NCBI GenBank assembly: GCA_950068635.1
Contig: CATMIM010000060.1
Span: forward strand, 1-6,637
Length of the DNA: 6,637 bases
Direction: 5' to 3'
DNA from: an uncultured Candidatus Poseidoniales archaeon
GTDB lineage: Archaea > Thermoplasmatota > Poseidoniia > Poseidoniales > Thalassarchaeaceae
Each line of letters opens with the position of its first letter. The first letter of the stretch is position 1. The position numbers and the translations under genes are program-made. The notes beneath the pieces are model-generated. The model searched no databases. It saw only the letters and a program-made list of their open reading frames with translations, and had not been told where the DNA came from. Below, one piece after another: positions 1-4,910 of this stretch.

Positions 1-521
1 TCGGACGCGGCCATCGCGGCCATCGGGTCCTCCAGACCTTCCCCAGACATGCGGCCGGTGGAACGACGCACGTGATCCTCTTCGGACAGCATTCGAATCT
101 CGAGTTCAGGCTTCTCCTCCTCCTCTGGCTTGCCGGACATCGACCTGCCTGCCAGTTCGTCAGTGAGCTTGCCTTTGTCCCTGCCAGCATCATCGTCGGT
201 GGCGAGGTACCCTTCAGCGTCCCGCTCCAGTTGAGCCATCGCCGAATCAGCCTTGGTCCAAAGGCCGCGGTCCTCGGCGGTGTACGCCTTGCGCAGACCC
301 TTGATGCTCTTGGCGCGGAAGAACTCGTGGTCGAGCACCTTGCGCGAGCGACGGAAGAGCAGGAATCCTAGAGCCAGCGCGGTGAGGTACATCACCACCT
401 TCTCCCAGGTCAGGTCGACGTAGTGGCTCGCTGCCGGGATGATCGAATGCAGGATGGCGACGATGATCGCCGGAGTGATGAGCAGCGCCCACGCGGTCAT
501 CTCGTTCTTGTCCTCAGCCAT
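1..521 (-). CDS. Two-helix membrane protein with charged tail, 3' truncated
   Basis: An open frame reads from ATG at 521 to the left edge without a stop, giving 173 visible residues. Residues 1-9 are polar, residues 10-30 form a hydrophobic helix (WALLITPAIIVAILHSIIPA) and residues 42-56 a second one followed by Arg/Lys (RRSRK). The rest is soluble, charged and probably helical, with an acidic stretch (PEEEEKPELE) near 132-141 and an Ala/Met-rich end near 166-172. By the positive-inside rule the long C-terminal part lies in the cytoplasm. It follows the glycosyltransferase on the same strand after 79 bases, so co-transcription is possible. No Shine-Dalgarno sequence precedes the start; instead a perfect inverted repeat touches it. 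I do not recognise the family and assign no function. The frame is supported by the clear two-helix pattern and by coding periodicity up to the edge. Confidence 0.72.
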   Translation of the reverse strand, partial: MAEDKNEMTAWALLITPAIIVAILHSIIPAASHYVDLTWEKVVMYLTALALGFLLFRRSRKVLDHEFFRAKSIKGLRKAYTAEDRGLWTKADSAMAQLERDAEGYLATDDDAGRDKGKLTDELAGRSMSGKPEEEEKPELEIRMLSEEDHVRRSTGRMSGEGLEDPMAAMAAS

Positions 522-522
522 G

Positions 523-538
523 CGAACCGAATGGTTCG
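523..538. repeat. 6-bp perfect inverted repeat before a start codon
   Basis: CGAACC (523-528) and GGTTCG (533-538) are exact reverse complements around a 4-base spacer. The repeat ends one base before the ATG of the minus-strand gene at 521, where a Shine-Dalgarno sequence would normally sit. It could be an operator half-site pair or an RNA hairpin hiding the start. A chance origin is also possible at this size. Confidence 0.4.
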
Positions 539-600
539 ACGCCACAGTTCCCGTTCAATGTTTGGTGCAAGCGAATGGCACTGCCAAGAGGGTCGGAGTG

Positions 601-1743
601 TCAGTTGACGCGGTCCTTGGGGGCGCGTCCCTTGCGGATGAGCCCGTCCAGCAACCCGATGGAGAAGGTGACGTGCAGCAGGAACAGCATCAACGGCATC
701 CCGATCAGCAAGGATGGTTGCTGCCGCGTGACCGATTCGAACAGGCCGTGGAGCGCGAGCACCACGGCATACGTGAGCGGAGGGATCAACCAGATTGGCA
801 CATCGGTGAGCCCGAGGCCAGTGAACTTCAGACCAGTGCAGCAAAGGAACAGGGTGGTGAGCAGCCCGACCCACGGGAGGAACTCCAACAGCGAGGCCCG
901 GCGCGGGGCGAGACGCAGGTGCTTCATGCGCCAGAACCCGTAGCGATGACCGAATTTCAGCCACCCACCCAGAGTCCTCCGCTTCGCCATGCGACAATAT
1001 GAGACATCAGAGCGCCACAACTCCCAGCCCGACTGCTCGAGCCGATGGTTCAACTCCGAGTCCTGCGTCGTGATGAAGCGCTCATCCCAGCCGCCCGCCT
1101 CATCCAGCGCTTCTCGCCGGTAGAGGGTGAACGGAGGCACATGCGTCCGCTCGCGACCGCGGAACTGGGCGAACTGTCCCCTGCCGCTGGCCATCGGATT
1201 CTGTAAGGTGGCTTCCACCCAGCGGCCGACCAGACCCAGATTCTCGTCGGATTCGCGCACGAGAGTGCCGATTCCCGCCAATCGCCGTCCTTCCTTCTTC
1301 GATTCTGACTCCAGATCCAACAGGTCCGCCACCCGCTGACTCAGGTGGTTCACGGGCACCCACACATGCCCGATCATCTCCAGCACGAGTTCGACCTCCT
1401 CTGGAAGGCTCGCGAGGCTCAGGTTGCGCGCGTGGGGAACGAATCTGTCGGGATTGTCCAGCAGCACGACTCGGGGACCGCCCGCTGCTTCACTCTCCTC
1501 CGCCAACCGCTTCACGATGTCACGCGTGCCATCGCTGCTCCCCCCGTCGACAACCTGGATGAGGTGTCTGTCCGCCGGCCAATCCTGTGCGATGAACGAT
1601 GCGAGGCAGCGCTCGAGGTGATCGACCTCCTGCCACACCGGGATGACGGTCGCCACCAGAGGATGTTCCACCATGCGCTTCGCCGACGCTGCTGGCGGAC
1701 CGGTTGTGAAGATTGTCACTGAGCCGTAGGCAGGATTCATCAT
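601..1743 (-). CDS. Family 2 glycosyltransferase, ExoA-like, membrane-anchored
   Basis: A GT-A fold glycosyltransferase that should transfer a sugar from a nucleotide- or lipid-linked donor at the inner face of the membrane, for surface polysaccharide or glycolipid. Residues 29-36 (LVATVIPV) start the Rossmann-like core. VVDGGSSDGT (64-73) is the nucleotide-binding Asp motif, HARNLSLA (104-111) the next conserved block, and TLYRREALDEAGGWDERF plus TQDSELNHRL (206-235) the acceptor/catalytic region. Three hydrophobic helices follow at about 284-303, 315-335 and 343-364, as in ExoA-type enzymes. The DxH-type metal motif reads IGH at 124-126, so its first Asp is missing. The start is uncertain. 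Tandem ATGs at 1743/1740 have no Shine-Dalgarno sequence, and ATG at 1674 (residue 24) would begin just before the core, as most relatives do. Acceptor and product cannot be told from sequence. Confidence 0.88.
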   Translation of the reverse strand: MMNPAYGSVTIFTTGPPAASAKRMVEHPLVATVIPVWQEVDHLERCLASFIAQDWPADRHLIQVVDGGSSDGTRDIVKRLAEESEAAGGPRVVLLDNPDRFVPHARNLSLASLPEEVELVLEMIGHVWVPVNHLSQRVADLLDLESESKKEGRRLAGIGTLVRESDENLGLVGRWVEATLQNPMASGRGQFAQFRGRERTHVPPFTLYRREALDEAGGWDERFITTQDSELNHRLEQSGWELWRSDVSYCRMAKRRTLGGWLKFGHRYGFWRMKHLRLAPRRASLLEFLPWVGLLTTLFLCCTGLKFTGLGLTDVPIWLIPPLTYAVVLALHGLFESVTRQQPSLLIGMPLMLFLLHVTFSIGLLDGLIRKGRAPKDRVN

Positions 1744-1766
1744 CCGGAGGGGGCTCGCATGTCACC

Positions 1767-1771
1767 GAGGT
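1767..1771 (+). promoter_or_regulatory. Ribosome binding site for the UPF0201 gene
   Basis: GAGGT lies six bases before ATG 1778 and matches the archaeal anti-Shine-Dalgarno consensus. It supports 1778 as the start of the plus-strand gene. Confidence 0.6.
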
Positions 1772-1777
1772 CAGCCG

Positions 1778-2269
1778 ATGGTCAGAGCGAGCGTCGAGAC
1801 CGGGATCGGTCCCGCCGATGACGCGGATCTCGTGCTCGCCGCCCTCCTGCGGCTGTTCCCAGACTCCGAACTGCCGGTGACGGAGTCAGGAGCGACCTTC
1901 CCGACTTCATCAGGGGAAGGCGTGCTGTGTGCGCAGGAGGTGGATCTCGACCATCTGCAGGAGCGGTTGCAGGAACAACGCATCTGTGACACGGCGCTCG
2001 ATGCCATGGCGTTCGCACTCGATGCGGACGGCCAGAGCACCTGCTTCTCGATCTCACGCCAGGCTGCGTTGGCAGGCAAGGTGGCGTTCGTCCTCCCGGG
2101 AGAGAGAGTGCTCGGTGGAACATTCGAGGTGAGCATCGCCGGAGAGGGGCTGGCTGAGTGGATTGAACAGTTCACCTGGCATCCCGGGCGCGGCTCCGTG
2201 CCCCGGAACGTAGCGGATGAAGTGGCGATGCGCAGCGATGGCAGTGTACGCGAGTGGTTCGATGACTAG
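1778..2269 (+). CDS. UPF0201 family protein (COG1931)
   Basis: A 163-residue soluble protein of the archaeal UPF0201 family (Pfam PF01877, 'RNA_binding'). Known family structures resemble ribosomal protein L5, and an RNA-related role is suspected but not shown. The family pattern is visible in order. There is an N-terminal beta strand (VRASVETGI), then PADDADLVLAALLRLFPDSE, which matches the family's 'PTED..kv..ai.nlFPda' block. QRICDTALDAM (67-77) corresponds to 'qkIlDTAr', and FSISRQAALAGKVAF (90-104) to 'FkLnKQAAfaGkvnF'. VLGGTFEVSI (111-120) corresponds to 'pLGpi.Vei'. The start has a good Shine-Dalgarno sequence. Residues 135-163 form a charged tail beyond the conserved core. The gene is divergent from the glycosyltransferase and convergent, four bases away, with the peptidase-Nudix gene. 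The family match is made from memory of its motifs. Confidence 0.85.
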   Translation: MVRASVETGIGPADDADLVLAALLRLFPDSELPVTESGATFPTSSGEGVLCAQEVDLDHLQERLQEQRICDTALDAMAFALDADGQSTCFSISRQAALAGKVAFVLPGERVLGGTFEVSIAGEGLAEWIEQFTWHPGRGSVPRNVADEVAMRSDGSVREWFDD

Positions 2270-2273
2270 GATG

Positions 2274-2290
2274 TCAGGCCGGCCGCCTGA
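2274..2290. repeat. Hairpin/palindrome at convergent gene ends
   Basis: TCAGGC (2274-2279) and GCCTGA (2285-2290) are exact reverse complements around a 5-base loop, and the 8-base palindrome GGCCGGCC (2277-2284) sits inside. The repeat begins on the stop codon of the minus gene and lies five bases after the stop of the plus gene. No T-tract follows on either side, so a terminator role is doubtful. Confidence 0.35.
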
Positions 2291-3338
2291 GGTTGGACAA
2301 GCCATCTGACTGCAGTCTGCGGATGAAGTCGATGTCCGGCTCCAGCCACTCGACGCTGGTCAGGTCGTCGTTCTCCAGCCAGCGCGTCTGGTCATGGGCG
2401 GTCAGGCGCAACTCCCCCAGTGCGCCCACGGGCTCGCACAACCAGAAGGAGAGGTCGACGACCATCGACGGGTAGCCATGCTCCAGCCGTTCCAGACAAC
2501 GCAAAGGCCGCACCTCGACGCCTAACTCCTCGCTGATCTCACGCTCCACCGCCTCGGCCTCGGACTCACCCGGCTCGACCTTGCCACCGGGAAACTCCCA
2601 GTTTCCGGGCATCGCCTCATCAGGAGCCCGGCGGGCTGCCAGAACACGGTCGTCGTCTGCAAGGATGATGCCTGCCACGACCCTGAGCCGTGGTCGCTGG
2701 GTGAGCAGCGCGCCAACCCGTCGTACCAACTCCACCTGACGCTCGAAGGACACCTGAGAAGCAGGAGGGACGTGGACGAAGATGGCGGGCAGGGGTCTGC
2801 CGTGGCGGTCACGCCTGCCCAAGCGGTCGATCGTGCGTAGGGTGCGGTAGCAGGTCTCGTTGCACACGAACCTGCCAGCATCGTCCGATTTTCGCACGTC
2901 CGAATCTGAATCGAATTCCGTCAGGAGCATCTTCAGGGGTGCGGTGGTCAACTGCAACGGAAGACCTTCTTCGTCGATGAACGACTCTGATGGCTGACGG
3001 CCGCTGTTGTCCGGTATGCGGAAATTGGCCTCGTTGACGGCACCGGACTCAAGGCACAGTCGGCTGCGACGCTCGGCGAAGCCGAGCTGCAGAATCGCAT
3101 CCCACTCCTCCCCGCCTTCAAGCAGGTCGGAAACCTCGCGGCTGCCCGCCTCATCGACGCTCAGCACACGGCATTCCCAATTCACCTCGACCGAACGCGA
3201 TTCGGCGCCCTGCTGTCCAGGAGAGACACCGAGCTCCACCACCTCTGTCGCTCCATCCAGATGCTGTGCGATCTCTCCCGAGATGTTGTGCTCGTTACCT
3301 TCGAACGGCTCGAATCCGGTCACCAACACCCTGCGCAT
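2274..3338 (-). CDS. Pyroglutamyl-peptidase I fused to MutT-type Nudix hydrolase
   Basis: A 354-residue two-domain enzyme. Residues 1-214 match pyroglutamyl-peptidase I (peptidase family C15), which removes N-terminal pyroglutamate. They show VLVTGFEPFEGN at the start, catalytic Glu97 before NEANFRIPDN, catalytic Cys159 in AGRFVCN and catalytic His189 in FVHVP. The spacing is close to that of the single-domain enzyme, and Phe9, Phe12 and Phe157 fit its substrate pocket. Residues 218-343 are a MutT-like Nudix domain: VVAGIILADDDRVLAARR, GNWEFPGGK, and a perfect Nudix box (GX5EX7REUXEEXGU) at 252-274. MutT relatives hydrolyse oxidised nucleoside triphosphates such as 8-oxo-dGTP. Start ATG 3338 is chosen because GGGGGTGA lies five bases upstream and the family begins there. 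An in-frame TTG at 3401 would add 21 residues and overlap the promoter. The protein is cytoplasmic, with no signal or membrane segment. The exact Nudix substrate is inferred. Confidence 0.9.
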   Translation of the reverse strand: MRRVLVTGFEPFEGNEHNISGEIAQHLDGATEVVELGVSPGQQGAESRSVEVNWECRVLSVDEAGSREVSDLLEGGEEWDAILQLGFAERRSRLCLESGAVNEANFRIPDNSGRQPSESFIDEEGLPLQLTTAPLKMLLTEFDSDSDVRKSDDAGRFVCNETCYRTLRTIDRLGRRDRHGRPLPAIFVHVPPASQVSFERQVELVRRVGALLTQRPRLRVVAGIILADDDRVLAARRAPDEAMPGNWEFPGGKVEPGESEAEAVEREISEELGVEVRPLRCLERLEHGYPSMVVDLSFWLCEPVGALGELRLTAHDQTRWLENDDLTSVEWLEPDIDFIRRLQSDGLSNLRRPA

Positions 3339-3343
3339 CCGCG

Positions 3344-3351
3344 TCACCCCC
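3344..3351 (-). promoter_or_regulatory. Ribosome binding site deciding the fusion gene start
   Basis: GGGGGTGA on the minus strand contains GGTGA, complementary to the 16S rRNA 3' end, five bases before ATG 3338. It favours this ATG over the upstream TTG at 3401. Confidence 0.55.
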
Positions 3352-3382
3352 GGCAATCCGGCGCGCGGGCGTGGAGGCAGGA

Positions 3383-3392
3383 CATAGATTAT
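3383..3392. promoter_or_regulatory. Candidate shared (bidirectional) TATA element
   Basis: CATAGATTAT is the only AT-rich island in the 92-base gap between the divergent genes at 3338 (minus) and 3431 (plus). Its core ATAGATTAT is nearly symmetric, reading ATAATCTAT on the other strand. Placing transcription starts about 26 bases away on either side gives short leaders of roughly 17 and 23 bases. Each leader would contain that gene's Shine-Dalgarno-like sequence. Archaeal TATA boxes behave this way; the assignment itself is inference. Confidence 0.45.
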
Positions 3393-3430
3393 CGCTGGCA
3401 AGGAGGGAGAGCCGAGCGGAGTTGGGGGTT

Positions 3431-3991
3431 ATGGACGACTGGGACCAGATGTCAGACGAGGACTTGGACCATTTCGCCCTGGCCGGGACACGGGATGCGA
3501 TGCAGGATGAGGGGACCGGAGTCAGGGAGTATTCGAGCCTGATGCTCGCTGATGGGCTGTTGTACGCGGTAGGGGTGATCGCTGTCATGAACGCGCTGTT
3601 CGAAGCTGACATGTTCCTGTTCTTCTGCGGAGCCGGGCTGTGGCTCTGCTCGCAGTCCATCAACCGTTTCCGGCGATTGCTGCCATTGTGGCTGCGCGCA
3701 GCCTTGAACATGGAGATCGACCCTCCCGACTGGGATATCCTGACACCCCAGCAGAAGAAGCGACGTATCGTGATCGTGTTCGTCGCCGCTGCCCTGTCCG
3801 GTCTCACCGCTTGGCGCTTCACGGTCGGGTTCGACGAGATCGCCACTCGCAGCGGAGTGCCGTTCCACCTGGTCATCTTCGTACTTGCGGGGATGTTGGC
3901 CCTGCTGGGACTGCACTGGGTCCGCTTGCTGATGAGTGACGAGGGCATCTACGAACCCCTTCCCGCAGGACACGAAGAGCCGTGGGGCTGA
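3431..3991 (+). CDS. Four-helix membrane protein of unknown function
   Basis: A 186-residue protein that I do not recognise. It has an acidic N-terminus (DDWDQMSDEDLDHF) and helices at about 37-56, 61-77, 112-131 and 144-165. A polar loop at 78-111 contains RFRR and PQQKKRR, and the tail is short and acidic (DEGIYEPLPAGHEEP). The Arg/Lys-rich loop between helices 2 and 3 puts that loop, and probably both ends, in the cytoplasm. ATG 3431 is chosen because GGAG (3418-3421) lies nine bases before it and the frame upstream overlaps the divergent gene and its promoter. The next gene, also a membrane protein, starts 30 bases after the stop, so the two probably form an operon and may act together. 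No enzymatic motif is visible. Confidence 0.75.
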   Translation: MDDWDQMSDEDLDHFALAGTRDAMQDEGTGVREYSSLMLADGLLYAVGVIAVMNALFEADMFLFFCGAGLWLCSQSINRFRRLLPLWLRAALNMEIDPPDWDILTPQQKKRRIVIVFVAAALSGLTAWRFTVGFDEIATRSGVPFHLVIFVLAGMLALLGLHWVRLLMSDEGIYEPLPAGHEEPWG

Positions 3992-4007
3992 AGGGCAATG
4001 AGGGCGC

Positions 4008-4015
4008 GGGAGTGA
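4008..4015 (+). promoter_or_regulatory. Ribosome binding site deciding the start at 4022
   Basis: GGGAGTGA ends six bases before ATG 4022. The in-frame GTG at 4016 directly touches this site and so has no usable spacer, which favours 4022 as the start. Confidence 0.6.
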
Positions 4016-4021
4016 GTGAAG

Positions 4022-4378
4022 ATGGCGTCCGACGGCATGCAGGGTGGTTTCCAGGGGCGGTTGGCTGAGAGGTTGGCCGATTCGCCCCGCTGGCAGACCC
4101 CTTTCCGGGTACTGCTGGTCATCTGGAGTGAATTCACCGGAGGTCTGGGTGCTTGGGGGGCGCTACGTCCGCTGGTCGCCACCGCGCTGGCGTTCGTTCC
4201 GTTCCTGTTCCTCGGCCAGCACTTCAACCGCCAGCATCGCAAGGGATTCGACTGGGCGATGCTGCAGATCCCATTGCTCATCGCGCTGCTCTGGCCGCTT
4301 CTCTGGCTATGGTCCATCTTCGACGCCTACCAGACTGCGATGCTGTCCGTCGCAGATGACTATTCGGTCGCCGCCTGA
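4022..4378 (+). CDS. Small two-helix membrane protein of unknown function
   Basis: A 118-residue protein with a polar, amphipathic N-terminus (1-26). A moderately hydrophobic segment lies at 27-37 and clear helices at about 47-66 (LRPLVATALAFVPFLFLGQHF) and 79-101 (AMLQIPLLIALLWPLLWLWSIF). The second helix ends in WSIFDAYQTA, which resembles the end of helices in TM2-type and related small membrane proteins ('..IiDAy..A'). The resemblance is too short to assign a family. The loop NRQHRKG between the helices is basic and so likely cytoplasmic. The gene is second in a probable operon with the four-helix protein upstream (30-base gap with its own Shine-Dalgarno sequence). Its TGA stop overlaps a palindrome shared with the convergent gene two bases away. 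Confidence 0.72.
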   Translation: MASDGMQGGFQGRLAERLADSPRWQTPFRVLLVIWSEFTGGLGAWGALRPLVATALAFVPFLFLGQHFNRQHRKGFDWAMLQIPLLIALLWPLLWLWSIFDAYQTAMLSVADDYSVAA

Positions 4379-4384
4379 CGTCAG
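4375..4384. repeat. 10-bp palindrome joining two convergent stop codons
   Basis: CTGACGTCAG is a perfect palindrome. Its inner eight bases are the TGA stop of the plus gene, CG, and the reverse-complemented TGA stop of the minus gene. The two genes thus end tail to tail with a 2-base gap and no room for a separate terminator. Confidence 0.5.
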
Positions 4385-4872
4385 AAGTCGTCTGGATATT
4401 CGACCGGCGAGAACAGGGAACCAGGACCGCTCGCGCCTGCGAGTTGGCTGCGCACCAGATGTTCCCACTCGCGCATGAACAGCAACGCGTCCGTCAATGG
4501 CAATTCGCATTCGTTGATCACGTTGCGGATGATCGTGTCGAAGATGTCGATGCGTTCCCCATCGACCATGTCGAGCACCTTGTCGAGGTCGAACTGGGTG
4601 CCTTGGCCATCGTCCATGGTAGAATCACCAACCTCCAATGGCCATGGTTGGCTGAGGCGTTCTGGCAGCTCCTCTCCCTGCTCAGCAGCGTGGGCGGAGA
4701 GGTGCGTGCTGATCTGCTTGGTGTATTTCGAGAGCACCAGGCTGACCTCGACGACAGGCATCGAATATTGCTGGGTGAAGTTCACCATCCGTTCCTGCAG
4801 GAACAGCAGTTTGCTGGCGGTGGGGGCGTCCGCGGAAGGAGGTGATTCCGGCTCGGGAGGTTCGGTATCCAA
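4381..4872 (-). CDS. Acidic soluble protein of unknown function, TTG start
   Basis: A 163-residue acidic protein with no membrane helix or signal peptide. Residues 1-19 are a disordered Pro/Glu/Ser-rich leader. Residues 20-65 look helical (KLLFLQERMVNFTQQYSMPVVEVSLVLSKYTKQ), 66-95 are a polar linker, and 96-146 form a second helical block (FDLDKVLDMVDGERIDIFDTIIRNVINECELPLTDALLFMREWEHLV). The C-terminus is short and acidic (EYPDDF). The start is TTG 4872. An in-frame TGA sits immediately before it, so no earlier start exists, and GGGAGGG lies five bases upstream. It lies 38 bases downstream of the large surface protein on the same strand with no visible promoter between, so the two are probably one transcript. 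This suggests it works with that protein's cytoplasmic tail, which is inference. I do not recognise the family. Confidence 0.75.
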   Translation of the reverse strand: MDTEPPEPESPPSADAPTASKLLFLQERMVNFTQQYSMPVVEVSLVLSKYTKQISTHLSAHAAEQGEELPERLSQPWPLEVGDSTMDDGQGTQFDLDKVLDMVDGERIDIFDTIIRNVINECELPLTDALLFMREWEHLVRSQLAGASGPGSLFSPVEYPDDF

Positions 4873-4877
4873 TCAGA

Positions 4878-4884
4878 CCCTCCC
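4878..4884 (-). promoter_or_regulatory. Strong ribosome binding site for a TTG start
   Basis: GGGAGGG on the minus strand lies five bases before TTG 4872. With the in-frame stop directly upstream of TTG, it fixes the start of the 4381-4872 gene. Confidence 0.65.
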
Positions 4885-4910
4885 TGTCGGTACGGTTCCA
4901 GAGCGGGGAT

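Noticed and set aside
247..492. Short minus-strand open frame
   Set aside because: It is an out-of-frame shadow of the 1-521 gene. The true frame gives two membrane helices and a coherent protein, while this one gives a His/Arg/Pro-rich string.
562..587. Imperfect hairpin TTGGTGC / GCACTGCCAA downstream of the glycosyltransferase, considered as a terminator
   Set aside because: The stem needs a 2-base bulge and has no T-tract after it on the minus strand, so there is little to distinguish it from chance.
439..1002. Long plus-strand open frame opposite the end of the glycosyltransferase
   Set aside because: Its translation is low-complexity, rich in Gln, Glu and Arg, with no domain. The minus strand encodes a clear glycosyltransferase across the overlapping part, and G+C-rich genes often leave the opposite strand open.
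3339..3401. N-terminal extension of the peptidase-Nudix protein from TTG 3401
   Set aside because: The extra 21 residues precede the usual family start, would overlap the candidate promoter, and ATG 3338 has a good ribosome binding site.
3295..3948. 217-codon minus-strand frame opposite the four-helix protein
   Set aside because: The plus frame has membrane helices with charged loops and a sensible start. The minus frame has a Ser/Arg-rich composition with no helix or domain pattern.
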